Positions 33,324 to 43,302 of a DNA stretch of 64,000 nt are shown here, in pieces. The notes under the pieces were generated by a model. It worked only from the letters and a program-made list of their open reading frames with translations. It searched no databases and was not told the DNA's origin. The stretch covers positions 7,690,016 through 7,754,015 of the forward strand of contig NC_056526.1 in assembly GCF_019175285.1 (NCBI RefSeq), given 5' to 3'. Position 1 is the first letter of the stretch. Each line of letters opens with the position of its first letter. Both the position numbers and the translations under genes were made by a program. This DNA comes from Sceloporus undulatus (lineage: Eukaryota; Chordata; Lepidosauria; Squamata; Phrynosomatidae).

Positions 33324-34511
33324 GTAAGAAGAGGGTCAGGAAGAGTAAGAGCAGAGTGGCAGGGCGCATACCTACCTGTAGAAAGTTCTAGGTTCATTTC
33401 TGGGCCAGGTTAGTCATGTCAGTGGCCAGATTGTTCATGTCTCAGTTATTGTGGCCTATAAGACCAGCAATGGGAATCTGTCAAGTTCAACAGGATACCA
33501 AATTCAGAAACCCAGGCTTCAGTAATTAAACCTCAGAGAAAGAAACTATAGAAACCAGGGACGTTCATTGTCAGAACTGACCAGCAAGCATTAGAGTTGT
33601 CTATTTAAACTACACACAGTTTCAAATTTCAGACAGGCTTAATTCCAGGAACCTTATCACGTTAGAAACAAACCTGACAGGCAAATGGAGAGAAGCTTTC
33701 TGTCTCCACATGACGTCGAAGCACTTTCATTCTCTTCCAGTCGTAAAAACGTGGGAGGTGGTTATAAAAGTGTCCCTTTTGCCAAGCTGGAAAAATCCAT
33801 TTGGCAAAAGGGCCATTTTAACCACCCTCTCCTATGCTTTTACAACTGGGAGAGAACAAAAATGCTTTGACATCATGGGTAGAAAGAAAAAGAAACATGT
33901 TTCTCTCACTTTGCCTGCTGAGATTGTTTGTAGTGCAATAAGGCTCTAATTCATTATAATTAATTAACACATTTCTCTTCTCTTTCCCATATTGGCCCCT
34001 TCTTTGTTGTTATAACCAGATACGTTCAAAGAAATGACCTTGTTCAGGCTTGATTCAAGCTTATCCCATTTCCGTTTTTATCTCAGTACCTTGGTCTGAG
34101 CTCACCACTTCTAAATACAGTAATACTATTTCTACTATATAACCCATCATCATATAGCCCAACATATATTGTCAGGACAAAAGCATATGGAACTCCTGAC
34201 AGAATCTCTAGTCCAGAAGAAGTCCTAGTAGCTGGCTGCTATTTCTGTGTCGCAGTTCTCAAGAAGTTTGAGTTCTCAAGATGTAGCTCTGTCAGTTTTG
34301 CCGGGTTCTGCCTATTGTTGTCATTTCCACAGTCATTCATTTCATATTTTGGAAGTATTCTTTGTAGTCATTTCTTGGATGAGTATTAGGACTTTGCCAA
34401 AGTTTGTTTGTTTTTAAACAACTGGGACATGGCTTTTCTGAGGTGGCCTTCTGGTTTGAAAGACAAATTTTGTCTTCTCTGAATTAAAAAAAAAATCTTA
34501 TCATCATTTGA
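33324..34511. other. IL2RA intron 4, no feature recognised
   Basis: AT-rich intron with no confident repeat. Short frames near 33685-33950 lack splice sites in matching phase. Confidence 0.4.
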
Positions 34512-34735
34512 AACTAGGGGTACATCTTCATTGTAGAAATAATGCAGTTTGAGACCACTTGAACTGCCATGGCTCCATCCTACAGAGTCTTGGGATTTGC
34601 AGTCTTGTGAGGCACCAGCAAAGAGAAGGCTTTGTAAACTAAGACCTTGTAAACTACAGATTCCAGGATTTTATCGGATGGAGCGACACTTAAAGTGGTG
34701 TCAAACTGCATTATTCCTACAGTGTAGATGCATCC
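34512..34735. mobile_element. hAT-like MITE, complete copy
   Basis: Left arm 'gaaataatgcagtttgagac' pairs with right arm 'gtcaaactgcattattccta'. The inner words 'ccatcctacagagtcttggg' and 'ccaggattttatcggatgga' mirror each other. Confidence 0.75.
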
Positions 34736-34739
34736 TAAG

Positions 34740-34965
34740 AAGAAGAAATTTCTAGCATAAGCTTTTGTAAACATAGTGGAATTATGGTAGACGTTTCTTC
34801 TTCTCAGTTTGTCACACATGCCTTTATGTCCTTTTGTGCTACTACAGACTAATATGGCTAGCCCTTTGAATACTATTAGAATTATAGTGTTCTAAGGCAA
34901 ATGAGCCATTTCACTAAACCCACAAAAGCTCACGCTAAAAGAAATGCGAGTCTTAAAGGTGTTGC
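34740..34965. mobile_element. hAT-like short element, degraded
   Basis: 'agcataagcttttgtaaaca', 'tactacagactaatatggct' and 'cacaaaagctcacgctaaaa' are parts of the 27747 family in both directions. Confidence 0.5.
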
Positions 34966-35052
34966 TAGCTTTTTTCTTTTTCCTTTTGGTGCTCACACAG
35001 CTGTCTGAAAACTGAATTGTTGCTTTTTAAAAAAACTTAGATTTCTACACAG

Positions 35053-35121
35053 TTCTTCCAGATTTTGCCTCTTTGCCTCCAAACTACTCTTCAGCACCTG
35101 CAAGTGAGCAAGTAATGAAAG
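35053..35121 (+). CDS. IL2RA: IL2RA exon 5: second linker
   Basis: 69 bases, phase 1 on both sides, donor AAAG|GTAAAAT. The translation is VLPDFASLPPNYSSAPASEQ then VMK, a Pro/Ser-rich stalk with an N-glycosylation site (NYS). Two acceptors are possible in the same frame: 'tttctacacag' ending at 35052, which is identical to the exon 3 acceptor, or 'aaaacttag' ending at 35040, which would add four residues (DFYT with V unchanged after them). Both lengths are multiples of three. Confidence 0.65.
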
Positions 35122-35374
35122 GTAAAATGCACTACTGTATTATGAATTTGTTTATTCATTCACTCATTTATGGCAACACATCCATCCCATCCTATATCTG
35201 TAGATCTCCCAATGAGGTATTGTAAATAGGGTCAATGTTAGCTGGCCGGATAACTGCCTTGATCCCTAACATTAACTGGGAAGGCAGGACAACAGTTTAA
35301 TAGTAACAAGATTTGGAATATTGAATGGAGGGGAGTGATCTCTTAAAGGCTTACTTTTTTGTTCCTTCTTTTAG

Positions 35375-35421
35375 CATTTGTGTTCACTGCTGCTGTAATG
35401 GCTGCTGTCATCATTTTATAA
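35375..35421 (+). CDS. IL2RA: IL2RA exon 6: hydrophobic C-terminus, no cytoplasmic tail
   Basis: After the acceptor 'ccttcttttag' the in-phase reading is AFVFTAAVMAAVIIL and then TAA at 35419. Human IL2RA has a membrane segment of about 19 residues and a basic 13-residue tail; here there are only about 14-15 hydrophobic residues and no basic stop-transfer. In the neighbouring frame the same DNA continues ...FIRNPHKMFM up to a good donor at 35445 (CATG|GTAAGG), a plausible basic tail. So this is a truly shortened protein, a frame change in this allele or assembly, or a wrongly placed exon. A glycolipid-anchor signal is another reading, since small residues (SSAPAS) precede a spacer and a terminal hydrophobic run. 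Confidence 0.55.
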
Positions 35422-35559
35422 GGAATCCTCATAAGATGTTCATGGTAAGGGGCAACAAGAGGAGTTTTTCCTGTGTATTGGTTGGTCTAATTTATATTCC
35501 ATTTTTTTCTCCAAGTTTGGGACACTTTTTACCCTATAAAGCTATTTGTGTGTTAGGTG

Positions 35560-35815
35560 CCTTCAAGTTGTTTTGTTTTGTCTTTTTTTTCCACGTTAAA
35601 AAAACCCCTTTAAATCCGTTGTTGTCTTAATTACAAATAGCCTACATCTCTAATGCAATCCTTTCCATATCTTCAATCCATCTATAACTCAGTACTGTGG
35701 TATGTGCAATACAATATTAACAATATCATACCAACATATATTTCCCCTTACCGTTGTTTCTGATTTACGGTGACCCTAAGGGGACCTTATCACAGGGAGC
35801 TGCCTTACTCTGCCA
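35560..35815 (-). repeat. SINE tail fragments (reverse)
   Basis: 'gtgtgttaggtgccttcaag' near 35547 and 'tttacggtgaccctaagggg' near 35764 are reversed SINE tail words. The middle is unassigned. Confidence 0.5.
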
Positions 35816-35924
35816 AACACTTGGGCCAACTCTGAGGTCTAAGCCATTTTTACTTCATGTGCACAAACCAATACCTTAGTAGCAACTGCAATAATGTTTT
35901 ATGCAAAAATGTAATATGCAATTG

Positions 35925-36146
35925 CGTGTGTGCCTATGTGCCTTCAAGTCGCCTGTCAACTTATGACAACTCAATGAATTTCATAGGGTTTTCTAAGGCA
36001 AGGAATACTCAGAGGTGGTTTCGTCAGTTCCTTCCTCTGAAATATGGCCTACATACAGCACATGGTATTTATTGCCAGTGTCCCATCTAAGTACTAAACA
36101 GAGCTGACCCTGCTTAGCTTCCAAATGTAGACAGGATCTGGTGCCT
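35925..36146 (-). repeat. 5S rRNA-derived SINE (SINE3 type)
   Basis: On + it reads 'gtgccttcaagtcgcctgtc' (tail), 'aggaatactcagaggtgg', then 'gtgtcccatctaagtactaa' and 'gctgaccctgcttagcttcc' (head). The last two are the complement of the 5S rRNA segment with 'GGAAGCTAAGCAGGGT' and 'TTAGTACTTGGATGGGA'. It is therefore a minus-strand SINE with a 5S-like promoter head. Confidence 0.85.
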
Positions 36147-36240
36147 TTAGCTGCTTTGAGTCCCTATGTTCTAATTCCTACAGCACTATATAAATCTACA
36201 GTGCTATATAAATAAAGCATAATAATAATAATATGTTGGG
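36147..36240 (+). repeat. L2-like tail with (AAT)n
   Basis: 'cctacagcactatataaatc', 'acagtgctatataaataaag' and 'cataataataat' match the end at 2400-2491. It carries AATAAA. Confidence 0.55.
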
Positions 36241-37264
36241 AGAAAGGCGGGATATAAGAAAATAAAATAATAATTTAGGGTATAGAGGCCTCTTAATACT
36301 TGGAGGAATCATCATAAGTGGAGATGTGTGGTCTGACATCAAAAGTAGAAGATAGAAAGGTGGAATAACAGATTTTGAAAGGATTTTCTTGATGGCATGC
36401 ATGTTGAAAGCCTTTAACTTAATGTATCCTTACAAGGTAAAGATATACAGCTGAAGATTGCAAAAAGGCTGCGTATCCAATCTGATGAAGTTGGTCTGTA
36501 TGCTTGCTAAACCAGAGAAAAACATTTGGCCGTCGAAGGCGTCTGATGCATGACCCTACATGTGCATTGATATCTCCTCCAAGGTCCTGCTTGTTGTTCC
36601 TTCACCATCCGAATTACAGTGGGTAGCTATACTATGGGGCCTTTTCAAGAGTGGCACACAGTTGTAGAACTTTTTCTCTATACACATTCACTTTGCTTCT
36701 TCCATATTCACTCTTGCATGTCAGGCTGTCCTCTCCTGCAAAAGAGTCCTTTTCCTGTTTTTCTTGATTCAGTTGCTTTATTAGTTCCTCTCAGTTTTTA
36801 AAAATTTAGTGTTATTTGTATGATTCTGTATATTTTAATGCTTTCTTAGCTGTCTTAGAGATTTGGATTGAAAAGTAGGTTATAAATATTTTAATGGATA
36901 AGTGAATAAAGCTCCTGAGGGGATAGTCCTGTCCATCTGTCCTGGTGAAACAACAAAGAATTGAGTCCCAGTGATGTCCTATTCCAAAGTGCTGGTGACC
37001 TTAACTGGAGGAGCTCTTGTATACATTTCATGTAATTTCAGTCCCACTTTTGGCCAGGAGGAAGCAGTGATGAGGTTTTCATTATAGCCATCAGCCATTC
37101 AGGGTCATTCTTGACTCGGTAAGAAATTTTGTTCAGTTCATTCTTCCCTTCATTTTTAAAATCAGTGGCCAGTATGGGAGTTAAGTCTTCATAAGTTGAT
37201 TTATGTCTGAAGGAATTAGAATTGTGTAGTTTTGTAATGTCTTTATCCATTAGAGGGCTGATGT
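36241..37264. other. No feature recognised downstream of IL2RA
   Basis: AT-rich DNA without a supported exon. Confidence 0.35.
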
Positions 37265-37269
37265 CATGT

Positions 37270-37610
37270 TACATAGAATCACAGAGTTGGAATAGACCCC
37301 AAGGGCCATCCAGTCCAACCCCATTCTGCCATGCAGGAACTCACAATCAAAGCATCCCCAACAGATGGCCATCCAGCCTCTGCTTAAAGATCTCCAAAGA
37401 AGGAGACTCCACCATCATTCAAAGGAGTGTGTGTCCCACTGTCAAACAGCTCTTACTGCCAGGAAGATCTTCCTAATGTTGAAGTGCAATCTACTGCCAG
37501 CTCTGACTGCAAATTCTGCCATGCAGGAAGATACTATCAAAGCCCTCCCCGTCACCAATGGCCATTCAGCTTCTGCACACAAAAAAGTGACTGTTGCACA
37601 ATGGGATTGA
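37270..37610 (-). mobile_element. CR1 3' end, minus, with partial repeat
   Basis: 'catagaatcacagagttgga', 'agggccatccagtccaaccc' and 'cagcctctgcttaaagatct'. Part of the sequence (tctgccatgcaggaa... tggccattcagcttctg) recurs at 37515-37575, so there are two pieces. Confidence 0.8.
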
Positions 37611-37799
37611 TGTGTAATGAGACCAATGTATATTGGGCACCAATGTGCATCAGTCCCAATGTGTATCTATCACTAAGGCACATCAGGCACTCTTGCCAGT
37701 GTCCTGGTACATATTCTTGCAATTGATCAATAGCACCTTTGCTATGTAGCTAAGTATATATAAAGTGACTTAATAGAGATGGTGATAAAGGATCCCAGA

Positions 37800-38275
37800 C
37801 TGTGTCTGTACACACCTGTACAGTTCAGGCTTCAATAAGCTGCTCTCTTCGCCTGGAATTGCCTTCCTGAACATTTGCAGAATGCTCCATCCCTCATTGC
37901 TTTTAAACAGCAAGTTAAAACTTTCTTATTTCTGCAAGTTTTGGGATTTTAGCTTAAGATGATTTTATCATCTTGTATATTTTGGTTATATGTATTTATC
38001 AGCCTCCACTTCTCTGATGGGTTAGGGACTGTCAAAAAGTAGAATTGGCTGAAAAGCAGTCTTTTTAGCTTGAAAATGCAAGACTGAACACTAGATGGTG
38101 TCAAGTCGACTGAGAGGAGGAAAAAAACAGTATGTGAGTAATGATCAGAAAAGTAGAGAACATGATGTATGTGATGCATAGGTGTGTATTGTACTATATG
38201 TTTTATATGTTTTAATGATACATCTAATGAAATCTCAATAAAGAAAAATAAAAAAAATAGAGAAGGGGTCAAAAG
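37800..38275 (+). mobile_element. Old L2-like end and L1-like A-rich end
   Basis: 'cttcgcctggaattgccttc' through 'gttaaaactttcttatttct' resembles the L2 C-terminal coding end. 'gaacactagatggtgtcaag' to 'ctcaataaagaaaaataaaa' (38087-38262) resembles an L1 3' UTR with an A-rich tail. Confidence 0.45.
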
Positions 38276-38429
38276 TGTGGTGGCTTTAATTTAGATCTAT
38301 CAAAACAGTAGAAAAGAGAGGTGCCTGTATTAGATTGCTTTTTCTTATTTGCATTTTTATCTGAATAATTTGTTTTACAATTGTATTGCATAGTTTTACA
38401 TTTGTATTACTCTTTCCTTTGTCTGTGTG

Positions 38430-38533
38430 TATGCATGTATTAGATTGTATGCCTTTGGAACAGCTGGCTGTCTTGTTTGTTTACTTGTAAAGCACCATAT
38501 ACACTGATGGTGCTAAATAAATAAATAAAATTA
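38430..38533 (+). repeat. Retroelement tail with (AATA)n
   Basis: 'gattgtatgcctttggaaca', 'ctgtcttgtttgtttact', 'aaagcaccatatacactgat' and 'ggtgctaaataaataaataa' form an L2-type 3' end. Confidence 0.6.
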
Positions 38534-38674
38534 AGATGATACTGATGAGTGAGAGGTGGATATCTCCAGTTAGGGATCACTGGCTGTCTCATCTTGGTTG
38601 GGCTGCCCTTTGCTTTGATTCATTGCTGTATATCTGAGACAACTTGCTGTCTGGGAAGGATGTTTTATTCTTGC

Positions 38675-38885
38675 CAGTTGTGTGCATTCAAGTTATTTCC
38701 AACTTACAGCAACCCACAGACAGACCTACTATGGGGTTTTCCTAGCAAGAAAATGGAGTTTTCTCTTGCCTTTCTCTGAGGCTGAAAGAGTATGGCTTGC
38801 CCAAGATCATCCAGTGAGTTTCCATCACTGAGCAAGGATTTGAACTTTGGTCACCAGAGTCTTTGGCCAACCATCACAGTGGCTT
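38675..38885 (-). repeat. tRNA-derived SINE, minus
   Basis: 'gtgtgcattcaagttatttc', 'ctatggggttttcctagcaa', 'cttgcccaagatcatccagt' and 'tggtcaccagagtctttggc' in reverse order of the 21963 copy. Confidence 0.8.
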
Positions 38886-38896
38886 GTACTTGCTTT

Positions 38897-39092
38897 GCTG
38901 CTATTGTGTGTTTTCAAGTCGTTTCCAGCTTATAGTGACCCTAAGTGATTCTATCCCAGGGTTTGCTGTGGCTGAGAGTGTGTGACTCACCCAAGGTCAC
39001 AGAGTGGTTTTCCATGGTTGAGCGGGGAATTGAACCCTGGTCTCCAGAGTTGTCTAACACTCAAATCACTACACCATGCTGTGCTTTCCTAC
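38897..39092 (-). repeat. tRNA-derived SINE, minus, second of a tandem pair
   Basis: 'gtgtgttttcaagtcgtttc', 'tgactcacccaaggtcacag', 'ttgaaccctggtctccagag' and 'aaatcactacaccatgctgt'. It follows the previous SINE head to tail. Confidence 0.85.
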
Positions 39093-39321
39093 AGTTGCTA
39101 CACACACACATATGTATTGCAATTTATAAAGTATATATGTTATATGCTGCATCAGCCTACTAGTCCATTTTGTCAAGGCATGGGAAGCTGTTGCTCTCCA
39201 GACACTGTGTAACTCTGACTTCCATAATTCCTGGCCATTGTCAATGTTCACTCAGGCAGACAGGAACTGAAATCCAACAAGAGATTCCCCCTGCTGAGTG
39301 GCAGCCGATGGTTCCTGTCAG

Positions 39322-39545
39322 TGGGTGCATCTACACTGTAGAAATAACGCAATTTGACTTTTAAGTGCAGCAGCTCTATCCTATGGAATCCTGGGATTTG
39401 TACTTTTGCAAGGTCTTTAGCCTTCTCTGCCAAGTAGTTCTTCTGTCTCACAAAACTACAAAATCCCAGGATTTTGCAGGATGGAGCTATCACACTTAAA
39501 GTGGTGTCAAACTGTATTAATTCTACAGTGTAGCTCCACCCAAAG
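39322..39545. mobile_element. hAT-like MITE, complete copy
   Basis: 'gtgggtgcatctacactgta' and 'gaaataacgcaatttgactt' on the left; 'gtggtgtcaaactgtattaa' and 'ttctacagtgtagctccacc' on the right. The arms are mirror images. Confidence 0.75.
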
Positions 39546-39888
39546 GCACAGTGAATCCACTCTAGTTATTAATCAAGATGTTAAATCAATACATTGAAGA
39601 AGTTCACCATCCTGGACAGCTCCTTGAGAGTTCAGAGAAAAACCTACAGCAGATTTACAACCATGCTGACATGGAAACCATCAGCTCCAAATGCCTTGCC
39701 CTTGTTCTAGCCTTTTGTAAGTTCAATTGCTCTTTGAAATGCTATTTTTGCAATGTGGAATTGAATCAATATTCCTGGAAAGTGGAACAAGTTGGACTCT
39801 GCATGGTTTCCTGTTGTATAAAGACTTGCACTCCAAGGTTTGAAAAATAAGCCTTCACTATCTATTATTTAACCATTATCTGCATGTA
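39546..39888. other. No feature recognised
   Basis: A 90-codon + frame (39578-39850) starts MLNQYIEEVHHPGQLLESSE. I do not recognise it, and it has no supporting splice context. Confidence 0.3.
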
Positions 39889-40208
39889 TAGGTTGAGTCT
39901 CCCTTATTCAAAGCACATGGGACCAGAAGTGTTTGGAATTTCAGATTCTTTTTGGATTGTGGAATATTTGCGTATACATATCTTGGAGATGAAAACCAAG
40001 ACGAAACATATAATTCATTTATGTTTTGTATACACCTTCTACACATACCTGTAGCCTTATACCCATAACTTCATGCATAATATTTTTAATACTTTTGTGC
40101 ATGAAACAAACTTTGTGTATACTGAACGTTCTGAAAGCAAAAGTGTCACTAGCTCAGCCACCCATATGGACAAGCTTATAGTATTTTAGATAAGGGATAC
40201 TCAACCTG
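39889..40208 (+). mobile_element. pogo/Tigger-like DNA element with 'aggttgagt' termini
   Basis: Starts TAGGTTGAGTCTCCCTTATT and ends 'ataagggatactcaacctg', with TA on both sides. The interior reads 'gggaccagaagtgtttggaa', 'catgaaacaaactttgtgta' and 'agctcagccacccatatgga'. This closely resembles a well-known mammalian element set with CAGGTTGAGTATCCCTTAT ends. No coding capacity. Confidence 0.8.
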
Positions 40209-40954
40209 TATTTTATAGATACCAGCTTGAAGAAAATGTACTTTTGAAATGTAGTCAGCTTGTATCAATGTGTATGTTTAACCCTTGTTCCTATCCTATG
40301 TACCTTCCCTTCCTTTTTCCTCCCTCCCCCCCCCCCCCCTCCCCTTTTTGTTTTTTTTTTCTTATCATCTAGCTGCAACAACCATCCCAGATGGAGATCT
40401 CCCCTGGCCCTGATAAGAATTTTTCACCATCAGCAATATTTTAGGTGATGTGCTTGTGCTACTGAAAGACACTTCTCATCAATAAGATTGCTGCATGGTG
40501 GTGCCAGCACAGAAAATACCCAATTGCTCTCTTACCATTTGGTTACTGTAACAGATTGCAATAGTTCCATCATCTGCTAGAAAATTCTGTATGTACGTGT
40601 ACGTACAATATATAACTCATAGCTTCTCATAGCCATGCCATCATCAGATCTGGAAGCCTTAATTTAAACGACAACTAGATTTTCCAAAGTAAGCATTCAT
40701 AGGAAACACAGAGATGCCTGAAGAGTTATACCCATCCTGCAGAACTTTACAGACTCTTGCCTTTAGGTGATGCAAGCACATTTTCAAACTGGTTTACAAT
40801 CTTTATTCAGCTTGGACTCACAACCATCTAGTGAGGTAGGTCATTTTACATACTCGTACCCATTTTACAAAGGGAGCATTTAATGACCTCAGCCAGAGTT
40901 CCAGAAACATTATAGCACACATCCCATGTTCCTCTATATAACGTTTGACTATTC
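40209..40954. other. No gene; poly-C and poly-T tracts
   Basis: C run at 40327-40340 and T run near 40350-40360. A TTTATT at 40802-40807 would be an AATAAA on the minus strand and could serve the ENDOD1-like gene. Confidence 0.35.
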
Positions 40955-41300
40955 AGGGCTTGTCTACATGGGTTATTAACTCCAAATTCCCCCTGGACCT
41001 GTTGAATCCTGTTTGCATGATGCAGGGCCAAAACCTCAAATTGGGTGCAGACTCTTCAAGATCTCTGCACATGTTTTAACCTTTCCTCTCTTAACCCAAA
41101 TTTAAAAACTTTACCTTTTGCCCCAACTTTTTGGCTCCCTCCACAGTGATGATGAGGGGGTGCCTTCCCAAGCAATCTGACATCAGAACGAGGCGCCCAG
41201 CATCTGCAGTATGGCTGGCTACCTTGTTGTGACCTCAGTGACAGCGATGGGCAATGAACAGGGATTATACGAGAAGGCAGTCACCCATCATTGCCGTGAT
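40955..41300. mobile_element. Non-autonomous DNA element, family of 14565
   Basis: 'gggcttgtctacatgggtta' at the left and 'cgcccagcatctgcagtatg' with 'gctggctaccttgttgtgac' match the body at 14735-14790. Confidence 0.4.
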
Positions 41301-41808
41301 GAGATCACAGATAATGGAGGGAATTCAGGAGGAATTCAGGGCCAGAATATTCCAGTGAAGACAAGTTTTCCATTGAGGGGCATCTCTGCTTTAAAGAAAA
41401 GGAAAGAAAAGAAAACCTCCCTTGACTAACATGGAACCCTTTTGAGGCAAAGAAGCCACAGGGGTACATCGAAGTTTTTGTACATGTCAAGAATTTTTGG
41501 ATCATGGCAAAGGCACCTATTTTAACAGATCAATCCACAGTGCTGGACTCCATTTCCAAATAAGTTCAGCACATGAAAGCACTTATATAAAATTCCAGCT
41601 TAAATCTGGAATAGAATTACTTCTCCACTGACATGGCAACCATCAGTCACCACCCTCCAGCACTTTGGCTATGTTTTACCCTTGGCTTTCTCATTCTGTT
41701 CTATGTTCAGAGCAATTAAATTTTTGAAATGGAGCACTGTTGACTAGCTTTCAGTCTGTCATTTGGCACCTTCCAGATTCCTCTGAAATGCCCCTGAGTC
41801 TAATGTTT
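41301..41808 (-). other. Probable 3' UTR of the ENDOD1-like gene
   Basis: Directly beyond the stop codon on the minus strand. Repeat-poor and without frames of note. No convincing poly(A) signal in the first 500 bases. Confidence 0.35.
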
Positions 41809-42354
41809 TCAATCCCGGGGGCAGTCAGTGTCAAAGAGAGAGATGTAATTCTGATTATAGAACTCAGCAAGCTTCTCCTCCAGTTGCCCCAGAGTAAGAG
41901 AGTAGACTATATTCTCATCATTCCTGGCAATGATTGCCCAGGATCTCAGGTGATTGTTATCTATGACACAACAAGCTGCTGACCAGACATAGCTGGGCTT
42001 ATTCACCCTCCCTCCAGCTATGTAGTTGTTCCCTGGCACTGCTCCCACCACAGCGAATGTCTCGTTGCATCCTTCCGTGTTCTTCGCCATGGTCGTTTGC
42101 TCATAGTTGTTCCAGGCGCCGCCATTGAGCTTGATGTTTTGGGGCACAATGTTGGTCAAAGTGAAGGTGGATGCCTTGGCATCTCGATCAGGCTGGTGCC
42201 CATTGGGGTTCAAATGTCCCCGGTTTAAACCAGTCAGGTTCTTGTAATCGTGCAAAATGGCCTGGCTGTTCTGAAGGGCTTCTTTTTTGGAATCACTCTC
42301 ATATAGGAGGGCTCCTTCCGTTTCCATTTCATTTTGGAGCATTGAATCAACAAG
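41809..42354 (-). CDS. ENDOD1-like endonuclease, exon 2 (catalytic)
   Basis: 546 bases including the stop, entered from an acceptor read on the minus strand as ...ctctcctctacag and joining exon 1 between codons (phase 0). The product's residues 96-276 hold the active site of the DNA/RNA non-specific endonuclease (NucA/Serratia) fold: LTGLNRGHLNP with H142, and KLNGGAWNNYE with N172 and E180. The spacings H142-N172 (30) and N172-E180 (8) equal H89-N119-E127 of the Serratia enzyme, so the catalytic His, metal-binding Asn and Glu all appear to be present. The first residue of the DRGH motif is Asn here, as I recall for ENDOD1 relatives. The later block SYVWSAACCVIDNN...RSWAIIARND fits the domain end. 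No long C-terminal region follows, unlike human ENDOD1 (500 residues). Confidence 0.88.
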   Translation of the reverse strand, partial: LVDSMLQNEMETEGALLYESDSKKEALQNSQAILHDYKNLTGLNRGHLNPNGHQPDRDAKASTFTLTNIVPQNIKLNGGAWNNYEQTTMAKNTEGCNETFAVVGAVPGNNYIAGGRVNKPSYVWSAACCVIDNNHLRSWAIIARNDENIVYSLTLGQLEEKLAEFYNQNYISLFDTDCPRD

Positions 42355-43302
42355 CTGTAGAGGAGAGATAAGAGGCACACACACACACAAAAGGGAGCTA
42401 AATGAAAAGGAAGAAAGGTTATGTCAAAGAGGAGATGACCAATAGGGATCCAAAGCTTGAAAAAGTAGCTTTACATGATTATAGACCCCCCTGGTGCTAA
42501 TTTTCTTCCTTTATCCCTATACTCTAGGGCCATGTAGTGGCCAGTGGAGAATGGAGGACAACTAAGCATTTGGCTCTATGACTACAGCCAGATGTACAAC
42601 AGCATTATCATTTTCTAGGAGGTCCTGGAGGATGGCTTCATCTCCTGGTTGTAGCCATAGCCAGACACTTCTCAGATTTCCCCTTACTCTCCACCAGCCA
42701 TTCTATGGCTGTGAAGGAGGGTCTCAGGAGGAAGTTGGGTTGTAATAGGTTTTTGGTCTATGTACCAGTATTCCTTAATCTCCAGATTCTGTTTGATACT
42801 GGGATCTGTACTTCAAAGAAGTTGGGACTGGTTTCGTTGGGACTAACAACTGAATTTAGTCTTAAGACATGTACAGTGGACCCTTGTTATACTCTGGAGT
42901 TTGGTTCCAAGATCTCCTGTGGATAACAAAATCTGTGTATGCTCAAGTCCCATTAAATATAATCACATAGCAAAATGGTGTCCCGTATAAAAAATGGAAA
43001 ATCAAGGTTTGATATTTGAAATTTATACTTTTTTTGTGAACATTTTCAAACCATTTATGCTTGAATCCGTGTATAAAAAATCCGTGTATAAGAAGGGCTG
43101 ACTGTGCATAGTATCAGTAATGTGGCAGAGGGAGTAGCAAGACTGATAATGGGGAAAGGAGATGACAGTGGCAGGAATAGCATCTGTCCTTCTGCTTCAG
43201 ACAGTGAAACATCTTGTGCAAACATGGTTAACACACACACAAGTAAAAAACAGACAGAGGCATTTGGCCAGAACACTTTGGAACCCATGCTTCCTTTCTT
43301 AC
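42355..43302 (-). other. Intron of the ENDOD1-like gene
   Basis: An (AC)n tract sits next to the acceptor (42379-42388). A pogo-like MITE lies at 42874-43104. No further exon. Confidence 0.7.
42874..43104 (+). mobile_element. pogo/Tigger-like MITE in the ENDOD1-like intron
   Basis: Starts CAGTGGACCCTTGTTATACT and ends 'tataagaagggctgactg'. TA precedes it at 42872. It is the same family as 5350 in the other orientation. Confidence 0.8.

Noticed and set aside
33685-33949. Possible extra IL2RA exon in intron 4
   Set aside because: The frames lack acceptor/donor pairs in phase 1 and show no sushi or linker features.
19528-35421. IL15RA as the identity of the sushi gene
   Set aside because: IL15RA has one sushi domain; here two sushi exons are separated by a linker exon, and the second matches the IL2RA VVGQ..YRC..GYRA block.
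35925-36146. 5S rRNA gene on the minus strand
   Set aside because: Only part of 5S is present, with several changes, joined to a SINE body and tail.
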